64,000 bases of DNA, taken from NCBI GenBank assembly GCA_018105865.1, contig CM030841.1, positions 12,845,682 to 12,909,681 of the forward strand. The letters run 5' to 3'. The notes below the pieces were generated by a model that saw only the letters and a program-made list of their open reading frames with translations, was not told the origin of the DNA and ran no database searches. Below are positions 1-13,064 of the stretch, one piece after another. Position numbers and translations under genes: made by a program. Positions within the stretch are counted from its first letter, which is position 1. Each line of letters opens with the position of its first letter. Source of the DNA: Metaphire vulgaris. Its lineage: Eukaryota; Annelida; Clitellata; Crassiclitellata; Megascolecidae.

Positions 1-775
1 ATCACGGGATCATTTTGATTAATTAGGATAATTATGCGCGAAAATTATCGTCTGCTGTATCAAAGGCGGTCGTTTGTTTTCCCACAGATGAGTGATACGG
101 TTGATTCGGTGCACATGTCTACAGGTCTTCTTAGTAAACAACTTGTTCTCAAACTTCGAACAGAACGGTGGATGGTTGACACTTGGATTCTGTCACGACG
201 ACCCCCTCCCCCTCCCCCTCTCCCTCCTCCCAATCCAGAGCCGATCCTGATAAGTTCAAGGTCATTATGCATGCAATAAGTGCTCAAAAGCCGCGCGTTG
301 AAAAACTATTCGGGCGCATGCCGACGAGTAAATTATACTGGGTCTGTGAAACTGACGGGCGATTATCGCCTATATGTACCAATGTATCCTGATACTGTTT
401 CCGACCTCGACTGAAACTGTTGGCGGCGGGAGGGGGCTAAAATAACCCCCGGTGCACGAGTTTCTTGGATAACAGTACCACCAAGACGACGGTTTGTGCT
501 CGAAGAGTTATAATTTTGCAAGCAAATGTTGAAGAGCAATTTAAATTTCATCGAATCCGAAACCGGAGTCACGGGACCCTAATCCGACAGAGTCCAGAAG
601 TGAATCCGTGTATCCACCCCGAACCCCCGTCGAAAGATCCTAGCCGTATCTCGACGGTCTAAGAAATCTTTGAACGCCGCGCACAAGCACAAACGTTTTG
701 TCATCGTTTCTATCAAATGTTTGAAATAAATAATTCACCGAACGCGTAAATCAGAGGATTATTCGGGGGAATATA
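1..775. other. No gene recognised
   Basis: Intergenic sequence of mixed composition. Short open frames exist, but none has a recognisable domain, splice context or conserved motif. The proline-rich frame near 200-240 comes from a C/T-rich low-complexity stretch. Confidence 0.5.
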
Positions 776-777
776 TA

Positions 778-849
778 CAGGGTGGCGCAAAAAAACGGAC
801 TAGTCACATTTAGGTTTGCATTTAATATAGTTCGGTTTTGCCACCCCTG
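778..849. mobile_element. Tiny mariner-like MITE
   Basis: A 72-bp element with inverted ends: CAGGGTGGCGCAAAA on the left, and TTTTGCCACCCCTG on the right. It is flanked by TA on both sides (776-777 and 850-851), as expected of Tc1/mariner. A truncated left end with the same sequence starts at 876 and is cut off by an AT microsatellite. No coding capacity. Confidence 0.6.
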
Positions 850-885
850 TATATATATATATATATATATTTATACAGGGTGGCG

Positions 886-935
<50 letters not shown>

Positions 936-969
936 ATCATAAGTCCCTCGGGAATGAAGTACCGAGGGC

Positions 970-1007
<38 letters not shown>
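850..1007. repeat. AT microsatellites
   Basis: Three dinucleotide AT runs (about 850-870, 889-932 and 973-1006), separated by unique sequence and by a truncated mariner-like terminus. Open frames rich in Tyr/Ile here are repeat artefacts. Confidence 0.95.
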
Positions 1008-1008
<1 letters not shown>

Positions 1009-1718
1009 TGACGTCTCAACTGTAATTTTTAGGAACGACGCAAAATCTCTGGAATATGGAACAGAGTTTGTTGTAGGGTTACAGGGACTGAATGCGCCCG
1101 CCATGTGGGCGAGTGGTGCCACACAGCAACTGCGTATATTGAGAACGCCTCTTCGTCGCAGAGACTCCGCAGGATATGAATAGCTAAGAAGATAAGTAGG
1201 AATAGCGCTATATATCCACGAATTATTTAATGAATCTCGCATCATTCGACGCTCAATCCTCGATCGAGTTTTCCTATCGTAATGGGAATGGGTTTACAGA
1301 AATCGATCAGCAGCAGCAGTAGCAGAAAGCATGGATGAAAAGTTGGAGTATAACCTGTCGTTAATTCTTCTTATCTTTCATTCTCCCTTCATCACTTTCG
1401 ATATATTCAGAAAGACCGCAAAATTATACTGTATAGACGATGTCTATGCTAAATGAGCAATAAACTCTGGTTTCCTTTCCTGTCTGCTTGCTGTCTTTCT
1501 GTGTGTCCCTGTCCTGCTGCGTTCTTCTTTCTTTCTGTCGTCCTAGTTCTTCATTTCTTTCCACAATTTCTTCAAACCTCTTTCTCCATCAGTCGCCGCC
1601 ACTCAGACGCACCGTTGGTCGAATGTACCTTTGATGCGACGAGAAACGGGCGAATCCTCAGTCACTGATTTATGGCGAATTCTATCTAATTATTATATCT
1701 ATGTGTTTTACGTTAAAT
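1008..1718. other. No gene recognised
   Basis: Unique-looking intergenic DNA with a pyrimidine-rich stretch at 1470-1590. I see no exon with a recognisable domain. Confidence 0.5.
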
Positions 1719-1727
1719 GTCGACTTG

Positions 1728-1921
1728 CAGTGTTTATTCTAGGCCTTCTCTGAGGGGAATTCCCCCCCCCAGTTTTAAAATTCCCCTCCCCAAATTTTTT
1801 ATAAGTCGGCTGGAGGGATGGAAATTCCCAAAAAAAAAAAAAGTGTGGAGACTCAGACCTTGCCCTCCCCCCAACATTTCAAAATTCCCCCCCAAAGTCA
1901 AGGTGGCTAGAATAAACACTG
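1728..1921. mobile_element. MITE family A, 9-bp TSD
   Basis: A 194-bp element whose inverted ends read CAGTGTTTATTCTAGG and CTAGAATAAACACTG. The interior is rich in C and A homopolymers. It is flanked by a perfect 9-bp duplication, GTCGACTTG, at 1719-1727 and 1922-1930. Related copies lie at 7945, 18396 (partial), 21406, 21586 and 23898. A 9-bp duplication is typical of Mutator-like elements, but no transposase is present to confirm this. Confidence 0.85.
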
Positions 1922-2044
1922 GTCGACTTGAACGCAGACGAGGACGAGAGTTGAACGCATATATTTCCACCTGTCTCCGGACAATTTTTTCTATAAGACC
2001 CTCAGGAATTAAGTACCGATGGCATACAAAATAATATATATATA

Positions 2045-2447
2045 CAGGGTGGCGCAAAAAAACTGACTAGTAACATTTAGGTTTGGCATTTAATGGCGGA
2101 AGACCGCTTCTTCGGAATTCGCCGCCGATTTTACCGGACGGAGAATTCCGATTACCAACTCGCGGACTCTTAACATCATCTTCCGTTCTTCGTTGACGTG
2201 TCAATGCGGCTGCAGTTTTCTCTCGCGAATGACCGCTTCTATAGGATTCCGCACCGGATTTCTTCACGGCAGCGCGATCCTTCTATCATCCGAGTGGATT
2301 TTTAACAGCGCCACCATCCGACCATCATTGACATGTCAGCGTTGTGACCGTCAAAGCGCTTTTGATTTTGGGTTTTAATCATGTTACAGCGCTATATAAA
2401 TCGTCGTGATAATAATAAATAATAATTAATATAGTCTGGTTTTTGCG
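2045..2447. mobile_element. Mariner-like MITE, longer copy
   Basis: The left end CAGGGTGGCGCAAAAAAAC follows a TA and matches the element at 778. The right side near 2430-2447 carries a degraded inverse copy (TGGTTTTTGCGCAAC) that runs into a CT microsatellite, so the right terminus is lost. The interior has no transposase frame. Confidence 0.5.
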
Positions 2448-2450
2448 CAA

Positions 2451-2453
<3 letters not shown>

Positions 2454-2521
<68 letters not shown>
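2454..2521. repeat. (CT)n microsatellite
   Basis: An uninterrupted CT dinucleotide run of about 34 units, next to the truncated mariner-like element. Confidence 0.98.
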
Positions 2522-2522
<1 letters not shown>

Positions 2523-2614
2523 ATATAAACTAAAACATTATTACATTCATAATAAGTGAGTAAAAGCTCATATGAAACCACTTGAAAGTAATTGAAAATC
2601 AAAATTTGCAACAC

Positions 2615-2618
<4 letters not shown>

Positions 2619-2673
<55 letters not shown>
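2619..2673. repeat. (AT)n microsatellite
   Basis: An AT dinucleotide run of about 27 units. Confidence 0.98.
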
Positions 2674-2679
<6 letters not shown>

Positions 2680-3910
2680 GCCTTTAAATAAACTTGCATT
2701 ACTCACAGACGTGGGCAAGGGTCCATTTTTTAAAACCCATCGTGATTCAGATCAGACCAAACCCATCCCACGAAGTCAACAGTCTCTTGACCCAACCCAA
2801 CCCACCGTACAGCGACTTTTTTCTCTCAGCCAACCCAACTCAACCCGTGTCCATGTTTGATTACTCATGCATAGCACGCATACATGTACGTTTCGACGCG
2901 TACTTGTGGACTTTAAAGTACTCAGGCAGTGATGTCATGAGCCGTCCGTGCATTTGCGTTTTATCCTTTAGCAATTCTGAGAGCAACGCGTCAGAACCTT
3001 CTTCTTATTATATTATTATTATTATCTGTGTATACGAAATTTCTCAGCTTCTGCATCTGTCAGCGCATTCTTCACATCCGCCCTAAATCCATCTTCGTCG
3101 GTTTTTTAACGTCTACAGCTACTCCGCTGAGAGCCTAAAACGCAAAAGTTCAGACAACTGTTAGACTTACCGTCAGCCGATCAATCATTGATTGATTTCA
3201 CCGTCCTAAACGCGCACGTGGTGTTTCGAACGTTCGAGAGAACTCTGGAGTCGGCTGCAACCCGCTAATTCTCGGATTCTGTCCGGATTTTCGGTAGGCC
3301 CTATGCTGTGCGGATGCATGCAAAGAAACGCACGTCAAAAGCAAAAGATAAAAACTTGAATACAGAATTAGGCCATTAGTGATGATGATTATAATAATGT
3401 GATTTTAAATGGTTTAGGATACTAAGTATGCGTGTGAGAAAACCACTGCAGTAACTCTCCACATTCAATAGCCTAGTTTTCCGAGATAGCCTTTGAATCC
3501 GTTTACTGTTTCAACTGTCACTCACACCTCGTTCAAATTGTTCCGTTACTCCACAACCCTTGCACTAAATTCTTTCTTGGAGCCACTCTTTGCTTAAAAA
3601 CAATTTACATTGGTGGCCTGACTGGCCTCTTGTGCTGTTATAGTGTGCCAATGTAAGGATCACTGAGACACTCCACTAATAACTCTTGCCAATTCCGAAT
3701 GGCCACCCCTAATGCCAACCTTCTGTCTTCTTCCCTTCAACCAATTTTTAATTTTAGTTTCCAAATTATTTAAATGTCAACATTTTTCAAATATTACTAT
3801 TATGATGTTATTATTACTACTATGATCTTTACATGTAATCATTGTGATGATGTTATTATGCACTTATTTGGAAAATAATAAACTAATTTTGATTTGATTT
3901 GATTTGAATC
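2674..3910. other. No gene; possible LINE 3' tail
   Basis: No supported exon. The end of the stretch (about 3885-3907) is a GATTT repeat after an AT-rich segment with AATAATAAA. This looks like the short tandem tail of a non-LTR retrotransposon on the plus strand, but I could not find its coding part. Confidence 0.35.
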
Positions 3911-4355
3911 CTTCTGAGAATATTCCTTCGTAATCCACAGGACTTCAGTTTGGCAGCCAGTCTTATGTGTGCACTTTATCAAAAACTTTGGCACAAGCTA
4001 AATATATCTATTCGTTGTCCTCATCTAAGTTATCATAAACCTCTTCGGGAAAATCTAGCAGTTTGGTCAGATATTAAGGTCCCTCTGTAAATCCATGCTG
4101 GCTGTATTTGACAATTTGATGCTTAGTCAAATGTTCTTATTAAATGTTCTCTTTCAGTTTCTTTTCCATAACTTTACGGATTACAGAAGTTAGACTCACT
4201 GGTCTGTAATTGCTTGGTTCGCTTCGTTTTCCCTTCTTGAACAGTGGGCTGGCTAATGCATCTCTCCAGTCTTGTGGTACATCTCCGGTTAGATAGAATT
4301 TAAATAGCGTGAATAATAATAACCTTGACTTTTTATGTGTGCATGTATGGGACAT
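3911..4355 (-). pseudogene. LINE reverse transcriptase fragment (CR1/Jockey-like)
   Basis: The minus-strand translation gives DVPQDWRDALASPLFKKGKR followed by NYRPVSLTSV, the start of a non-LTR reverse transcriptase domain. Degraded matches to the HGF...LTKLLDF and KVFDKV blocks follow downstream. Stop codons interrupt the second half. This is a 5'- and 3'-truncated dead copy. The family assignment (CR1/Jockey group) rests on these motifs only. Confidence 0.8.
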
Positions 4356-4463
4356 TCCAATAGAGTGGAACTACTGAGCAAACTTCGCTGAAAAAGTGCA
4401 TGTCCCAACCCATTTTCCTTTCCCCCTCCCTATGGAAACCTCTAAAAAAGTGAGGATGGGTGT

Positions 4464-4620
4464 TCAATCAATCAATCAACTTCTTTGGTGCCACTATCAT
4501 AATGCCCAGGGCATCAGCCGATGGCGCACCAAATCCAAATTGAATTAGAGCCAGGTCAAGACGGAAAGATCAGTCAGAACAGTGGGAAAAGATCAGTCAG
4601 ATGAGCGGGGTTCGAGCCGA
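4464..4620 (-). repeat. LINE 3'-end fragment with ATTG tail
   Basis: This closely matches the 3' untranslated end of the LINE at 5622-6120, including the block ending GGCGCACCAAATCCAAAT (plus strand) and the terminal TCAA repeats at 4467-4483. It is a 3'-end-only insertion typical of 5'-truncated non-LTR elements. Confidence 0.75.
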
Positions 4621-4742
4621 TATACCTGGTAGAAGTTAATCCTATGCCAAGGAGTTCGCGCTGGCAGCTTAAATGTCGATGTACTGTACTTAGGTTCAAA
4701 GAACAGCAGCAGCAACCACATCGCTCCCATCTCTCCCGTGAT

Positions 4743-5048
4743 CAGGGCCGCCGAGAGGAGGGCAGGGGGGGGGCAACTGCACAGGAACCCGGCGGTCTGG
4801 AGGGGGCCCGGGCCCATGATGAATACGTTGATGAATACGTGTTATTAAAAATAATATAGAAACATAATAACACTAAAGTACAGGGGGCCCGGCGAGGAAA
4901 AGGAGGGCCCGGCGTGAAAAAGTTCATAAGCAAAAAAGGTCGTCAGCTAATTTTAAGATGTAAAAGAGGCTAAGAGGCTGACAAGCAAAAAAGGTCGTCA
5001 AGAAATTTTTAGCTGCACAGTGGCCCGGAATTTCTCTCGGCGGGCCTG
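4743..5048. mobile_element. hAT-like MITE with perfect TSD
   Basis: A 306-bp element with inverted ends CAGGGCCGCCGAGAG and CTCTCGGCGGGCCTG. It is flanked by a perfect 8-bp duplication, CCCGTGAT, at 4735-4742 and 5049-5056. An 8-bp duplication and CAGGG ends are hAT hallmarks. Inside, the motif GCAAAAAAGGTCGTCA occurs twice (about 4931 and 4985); it also appears, in related form, in other MITEs of this window. Confidence 0.85.
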
Positions 5049-5056
5049 CCCGTGAT

Positions 5057-5484
5057 AGGAGAAATCTTGGGGTCTTCACCCGGCGTCTGTATTTTGACGC
5101 TAATAGGCCTAATTGTACTCGTAATTCCGAATGCTCGCAGGAATTTATTGTTTGCACAGCGTGAGCAGTTGCGCCGGCAACTGGTAACTGGTTATTTAGC
5201 GACTTTTCACTCACTAGGTAAGTAAGTAAACTCTCGAAAGATTCTTTAGCGCCGCTTCCAACAAAAGTAGCACCACAGTAGCTGCTTAAATTATTCGTAG
5301 GCGCTTATTCGAATAGAGAACGAATCTTGCCAAGAGAAGGCGAACGTGTGGATGGTAATTAATTTCTGTCTAGTCTGATTATGTCAGACTTTTGTAGAGA
5401 AAATAGTTGACACTGTGAACACCCTTTTAGTTGATGTGGTTAGTTGCAGGAAAGAAAATCATTTTTCGGGCTCAGACTGCGAGT
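5057..5484. other. No gene recognised
   Basis: Intergenic DNA with no supported exon and no clear repeat terminus. Confidence 0.45.
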
Positions 5485-5505
5485 TAATAATAATAATAAT
5501 AGGCC

Positions 5506-5588
<83 letters not shown>

Positions 5589-5612
5589 GTAATAATAATA
5601 ATAATAATAATA
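5485..5612. repeat. (TAA)n microsatellite
   Basis: A trinucleotide TAA array of about 42 units with two interruptions. The poly-Asn, poly-Ile and poly-Leu frames across it are artefacts. Confidence 0.98.
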
Positions 5613-5621
5613 ACTGGTTTA

Positions 5622-6120
5622 GTACAATCAATCAATCAATCAATAAACTTCTGTGGCGCCATTATCATAATGCCCAGGGCATCAGCCGATGGCGCACCAA
5701 ATCCAAATAGAATTAGAGCCAGGTCAATCCGGAAGATCAGTCATAACAGCGGGGGAGCAATCTAAGGGGGATAAGCCAAGCAAACAGGTAAGTTTTAAGA
5801 CCAGATCTAAAAGTTGATAAATTTTTAGTTTTACGAAGTGATATTGGTAATGAATTCCAAAGCTTAGGGCCACACTCTGAGAAACAACTAGTGCCAATGA
5901 CAGTGCGAGAATAAGGAACAACAAATGAAAGTCCTGCCGAATACCTAGTGGATTGAGTAGTAGGTCGAGGGATTAGTCGCATCTTAAGGTAATAGGGTTC
6001 ATTATATAATATGGTTTTAAATACCAAAAGACAAATTTTATAATACAATTTTATAATACAATATAATCGTAATTTCTGTACAGTAAGATTTCTCCAGGCT
6101 TGAAAACTACTGTCGCTCAA
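5622..6120 (-). pseudogene. LINE C-terminal ORF2 fragment with 3' tail
   Basis: The minus strand encodes the C-terminal end of a non-LTR reverse transcriptase polyprotein: YKICLLVFKTILYN near the start, FSECGPKLWNSLPISLR in the middle and STFRSGLKTYLF near the end. It is followed by a 3' region ending in (ATTG)n repeats at 5622-5642. The frame is intact for 127 residues, but the rest of the element is missing. The same 3' end occurs at 4464-4620. Confidence 0.85.
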
Positions 6121-7676
<1,556 letters not shown>

Positions 7677-7944
7677 AAGTGGACGACAGATCTTCCAATA
7701 AATTTATTTTGACAGGAAGTGGATGACGGTCAGGAAAAGGTCGTCGCCGACTTTTGAGACAAGTTAAAGCCGATAGATCGACGCCTCTGTCCGTCGTGTC
7801 CGGTCTCACAGATACCTTTAATCAGCACACAGGGAAAGACCTGTATCGAGGCGTACAGTTCAGCGTACACTGTTCAAGTCAGGCTTCCACAGATGGATCG
7901 TACGCAAAGCCATACGAATTTCCATCCCAAAGAAGAGAAACCGG

Positions 7945-8074
7945 CAGTGTTTAATCTAGACTCCTGGACTCCGGGGGGAACTGAAAAAGCCGGGGGGAAC
8001 TGACAAAGCCTGGGAAAAAGTCCATAAAGTCCAAAATTTCCCGAGCACCCGGAAATGGCCTAGATTAAACACTC
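7945..8074. mobile_element. MITE family A copy
   Basis: Inverted ends CAGTGTTTAATCTAG and CTAGATTAAACACT, with a G-rich then C-rich interior. No target duplication is recognisable and the last base differs from the family, so this copy is older than those at 1728 and 21586. Confidence 0.7.
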
Positions 8075-9070
8075 AAGGCAGCTCAGTGGTAAAGATGTCT
8101 GAGCAGGCGGATTTTATTAAAGGCTAGGTAGGATCTCCAACTAATCCCACCAAAACAAAAGTTTTTTCCATCAGCCAGGTCTGTCTAAGAAGAAGTTTGC
8201 TGTGGTGCTCAGAGGATACTTTGATTCAAATGTGGTGGGGCATTTTGGAGTGAAATATCGATGCCAAGAAGCAACGACGATATCTTAGAAGCCTGTTTAC
8301 TTCTCGGCATTTTAATCCTTTATCTTTCAGAATGACAATTTCCAGTTCATCGCGGTGATGGAATCTGGCAGAAAAACTAAGTCAAGATTGTCGACCAAGG
8401 GCGCTAAAACACGGGGACGGCGGGGTTGAACCGATAATTGATTAGAGGGGACAGAGTACCGACCCAATGCTCCATTGATCCAACTTTTTGCTCATCAGGT
8501 ATTTTACCTAAGGATGACGTTTTTTGCTCGTCAAGACTTTTTGGGAGACGAAGAGGGGGTCTGACCTGACTTTATCGACGATTTTACCCCTCTCCCCAAT
8601 GTTGACGCCAGGTTTACGCCACTGTATGGCCGGCACAGTCCATGTTCTGAATATTATCGATAATGTTTGGCTGAGATTAAAAAGGGAGCTGCTATGCAAA
8701 GCGAAAGACATCTCATGTGCTGTTGATTTGAAATAATTATTCATTTGCAATAAGCTTACTGTATATGGATTATGGAAAAACCTGCCCGTGGATTACATAA
8801 GGACGCTGTATAATTGAATTCCTCGACGGATTCTAGCAGTACTAAAAAGTAATACGCCTATTACCGAATATTAGCGAATATTACCGAATATTATATATGC
8901 TTGATTGCATATAAGGTTCTAATGGATATCCGTTGATTTTGTTGCATCTGCAGCCGTTGAGATTTTCCCGCCCGCCATGTTGTTTCTTAACTTTTGGCAC
9001 GGCGCTGTGCCTCAAAGGTCACCTTGATGCCAGAAAATGCATCGTCGAATAGCATAGAATAACTGCACCC
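8075..9070. other. No gene; repeat remnants
   Basis: The start (8078-8110) resembles a tRNA A-box region (GCTCAGTGGTAAAG), suggesting a SINE head, but I cannot find its B box. At about 8608-8628 there is a lone right end of a CAGTGGCGTAAACCTGG-type hAT MITE (minus orientation). Two copies of TTTTTGCTCRTCA lie at 8487 and 8522. No exon seen. Confidence 0.35.
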
Positions 9071-9078
9071 ATCCCAAG

Positions 9079-9377
9079 CAGTGGCGTAGCCAGGTTTTTT
9101 TTAGCGCCAGGGAGTGGCTATCATACTTTTAAAAGGCGCCACCTTTTCTAGCCACAGCCAGCCAGGATTCGGGAATATGCGGCCACGCCGACAATTTTCA
9201 CCAGACAGGTCAAAACGTTTTGCGCCAATGCAAAAATGGAGATGCTTTTCATTTAAGATTTGATAGCGTCTTTTTCGCTTTAATTTTCGATTGATCAAAT
9301 TTCAGAAAAACGTGGCACTTTTCTGAAAATTTGCTCAGGGGGCGATCGCTCCCCTGCGCCACCTAGCCACGCCACTG
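9079..9377. mobile_element. hAT-like MITE
   Basis: A 299-bp element with inverted ends CAGTGGCGTAGCCAGG and CCTAGCCACGCCACTG. Its flanks ATCCCAAG and GTCTCAAG agree at 6 of 8 positions, as expected of a decayed 8-bp hAT duplication. No coding capacity. Confidence 0.75.
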
Positions 9378-9478
9378 GTCTCAAGTCTCGATGTGAATAG
9401 GTGCGTCGCGTTCGATAGCCTTTTATACGGAATGGATGCATTTTTTGGTTACACCCAAACTCGCGTGTTTGTCACTAA

Positions 9479-9926
9479 GGGACCGTCCATAAATGACGTC
9501 ACGCACTTAGGGGATGAGGTTCAAACATCTATGACGATATGTGACGACGGAGGAGAGAGGTTTTCAGAAATGTGACGTCACATAGGCCTAATACTAAATA
9601 TTGTTATTTATACTGGGATGCTATGTTACCGCAAAGTTGAACGTATTTTACTCTTATAATTAATTTTTTTAAAGAATTTGAAAAAGTTTCTGAATTTCGC
9701 TTAAACTGTAATAATTATAATGAGTATTTTCAAACGAATTCATTGCAATACCCGCTTCATTCAAGAAATAAGTAAATTGAAACATTAATTTTGACATCAA
9801 AAAGTTGGGAGGTCAACGCGTAGTGACGTTATTTTTATGGGGTCTGACTTTTTGTGACGACTTGTGACGAAGGGGAGGGAGTCAAAAAACTGCCAAAATC
9901 GCGTGACGTCATTTATGGACGCCCCC
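9479..9926. mobile_element. Harbinger-like MITE
   Basis: A 448-bp element with inverted ends: GTCCATAAATGACGTCACGC near the left edge, and GTGACGTCATTTATGGAC near the right. A TAA duplication flanks it (9476-9478 and 9927-9929). A three-base TWA duplication is characteristic of PIF/Harbinger. A related copy lies at 19225 and a decayed right end near 47050-47085. Confidence 0.75.
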
Positions 9927-9985
9927 TAATCAGATCAGAATCGGTATTTTAGCATCTATGGCTCACCTTGGTGCAGTTATATACT

Positions 9986-10312
<327 letters not shown>

Positions 10313-10772
10313 AGAGGAGCAACGGACTGTGTGCTTCTCGACGTATGGGGCCTACTGTACAGTACAGTGCAATGGAAGCAAATACCGACGCTTTCAACGG
10401 TATACACCTGCGTTCCTCCGTCGGTCTAAGATCTTTGTAGCGCAACATCATCAGCAAGTGCGTGATGATCCTTTGATTTTTTCACTCTCTTTGTGTCTTG
10501 AGTGGAATAAAGGACTTGGACGGTTGGAGAAGAAGGGCCGCGCATGCGCATAGAGTCTCTTGTATATATGAAGATCAAAAAGTAGATGTATAGACCCTAG
10601 GCCTACATGCTCGGACTGCGGCCGGCGCGGACCTTAGGCAGCACGACACAATCTTGGACTAGGCCTACTGAACAATTTTAAACATTATAACCCCCTTTTG
10701 TACAGTTTACCTTTTCACACCATTGACAAATTTCTATAAATTGCTGCTATAAATTGATACCGTGTGTTTAGG

Positions 10773-10868
10773 CAGGGATATTTCTAGGATTGTGAATTTG
10801 GGAGGGGGTGTCGACCTCAAATTGGGGAGGTGTTGGAGGGGGTGTTAAGAGGTGTAAAAGTATCCCTG
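10773..10868. mobile_element. hAT-like MITE family B, 8-bp TSD
   Basis: A 96-bp element beginning CAGGGATATTTCTAGG and ending TATCCCTG. It is flanked by a perfect TGTTTAGG duplication at 10765-10772 and 10869-10876. The interior is G-rich. Related longer copies lie at 18079-18243 and 26395-26560. Confidence 0.8.
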
Positions 10869-11363
10869 TGTTTAGGCATGGATGTATGAGTATGTGTGTG
10901 TACATGACGGGCCTAACTTCTGCATGTCTTCCTATAGGCCTATTTTATCCGTCTTGATAGCTACTGAGTTAGACCTACTTGCTGGCTTGAATCACTGATA
11001 TTTTGATTTTCATAATAATATTGTTATTGTTCATAGGGCGTAGAAAAATATATGTTGGACCTCTGCATTTAAGATTCTTAGATCTAAAGATTATATATTA
11101 TCTATCAAATTTGTTTCTGGTTTTTTGCTATTAAGCTAGAAAAGAACGAGAAATTGGTTGTTTTATTATTGTTTATGTTAGCAGGTCAATTTAAATCCCC
11201 TATCTTTTGAGATCATTCCTTTTTTCGCATATAGACCTACTGTTAGGACTACTTAGGCTCACGGACCAGAGTGACTGGAAAAGCCGTAACAGTCAGGCAA
11301 TTTTATGGTAAAACTCAGTCTAAAATTGGCATGGAGAAAGAAATTACAGTTAAAATTCAGAAT

Positions 11364-11551
11364 CAGTGGCGTTCCTAGGGGTGCAGGGGATGCGGACCGC
11401 ACCGGGCGACACCCAGTAGAGGGGTGACACCAAACTAAGAATTTTTTGCTTGTCACCTACCAACGTTTTCATCTCCAGAAGGACGCTAAGGATTTTTTTG
11501 CTTGTCACCACATTTCCGCACCGGGTGACACCAAGCCTAGGAACGCCACTG
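11364..11551. mobile_element. hAT-like MITE
   Basis: A 188-bp element with inverted ends CAGTGGCGTTCCTAGG and CCTAGGAACGCCACTG, near-perfect over 16 bp. The flanks TTCAGAAT and ATCAGAAT match at 7 of 8 positions. It carries two internal copies of TTTTTTGCTTGTCACC (about 11441 and 11491). Confidence 0.85.
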
Positions 11552-11559
11552 ATCAGAAT

Positions 11560-13064
11560 GATCGAGATCAAATATTAACACAGAATGTTTAAAATCTTGT
11601 TGACAAGCACGGGTATTATCATGACCAAATGATATTGGCAACTGGAAAGATTACAGCCCTTAACATAGGCGCCGATTTCACCGGGGCGACACAGGCGATC
11701 GTCCTAATGACATCGGCCAAGCTAGGGGTCCACCCCTTAATTTAGCAGATGTTTTATTTTGATTTCAGTATTACACTCATCGGTCCCATCAACAGCCAAT
11801 TGTGTTATTAACTAGTAGGCCTACTAGTTGTCTACATGCTAAAATTGTGTAGGTCTATTAGGCCTACGCTCGGAATTTGTCTGAAGTTAGACCTAGTAGG
11901 CTAGTTAGCTAGTATGCTAATTATTATCAAATATGGTGAACCGGTCTATAGGCCTACCAGTGGCTGCTACCCACAGTGCCACATGATGCAATCTTTTCAG
12001 CCGCATTTCAGGAATTGACCAGAAAGGGTGTGGCTAGTCTGTCGCGGCCCATTCCATCTTCGCCGCCCCCTCCGCCCCCACTTGAGACATAGCCTATGCA
12101 CATGCGATCAAAGGATATAGGCCTAGGCCTAGTGTGGCAGATGTTGATGTTGTGCAGCTAGAAAATTCAAAGTTGAGCCAAAATCCCGAATTCTACCGAG
12201 TCTCTGTACAATATGACGGCGTTTTAGGGTCTTCAATCAATTCCATGGACGACGACAGAATTGCATGTTATTGGGAAAACTCTGGAGAATCGACTGCTGA
12301 GTCATTAACAACGACGCTGCCTATCATACAGAATTAATTAATTATAGGCCTACAACAACGTGATTTTTAAGTGATTTAGGAGGTTAGATTAGCCTATGTG
12401 ATAAACTGATAAACACTGATATACTGATATAATTGTTATTTCAGATTTTGTCCTTCAAATGCTTACTGATGTTCATTCGCCTCGCAATATGAGAATTCAT
12501 CGATTCTAGCAAGGACTGGAAAGCGTGGTTTCAAGATATCTAATTCATTTTCGACTGATTTTATAGACGACAAAAGCAAGTTTTATAATTAATTCCTATG
12601 TGTGAGAAGCCAATGGAATGCCTGTTGAACAGTTGGGGGGGTAAGGATATGTAAATATCTCAGCGATTTGAAGATATTCTCGGAAAAGCACCATATTTTC
12701 TTGTGTCCCCCATCTTTGTTGCTTCGAATTATGCAAGAATAATCAACAATAGCATTCTCAATATAGATCTACAGGGTTAAAAATAGAGCACCTCCCAACC
12801 ATTTCATACTACGCACACACTCGCTGCCCTAAGGATATACATACTCTTGCTTGGCCGACCATTATACCTCGCCTATAGTTATTCCAAGATTGCTTAAGCG
12901 CCTAAGAATAGGCAGCCATTAAGGTGCTATTCTAAAAGTGCCACGTAAATTCTCTCGATATACTTACTTACTACATACTTTCTCTGAGCATAGAGATCAT
13001 GCATGAGAAGAGAGATCATCTATGAGAGCTGCCATGTTGCTTATGATCCGTCGCTGATAGAAAC
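11560..13064. other. Region upstream of MMACHC
   Basis: Intergenic sequence with several TAGGCCTA words (for example 11816, 11858, 11950, 12118 and 12343). It should hold the MMACHC promoter and 5' UTR, but I see no confident core promoter. An unassigned 67-codon frame at 12134-12337 begins with GTG and has no recognisable domain. Confidence 0.4.

Noticed and set aside
34..392. Open frames on both strands at the left end, including a Pro/Ser-rich one
   Set aside because: They overlap a C/T-rich low-complexity stretch, lack any domain and have no splice support.
5415..5765. Poly-Ile, poly-Asn and poly-Leu open frames
   Set aside because: Products of the TAA microsatellite read in different frames.
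12134..12337. A 67-codon frame (VADVDVVQLENSKL...) upstream of MMACHC
   Set aside because: Starts with GTG, no domain and no good splice borders; kept only as a note in the upstream region.
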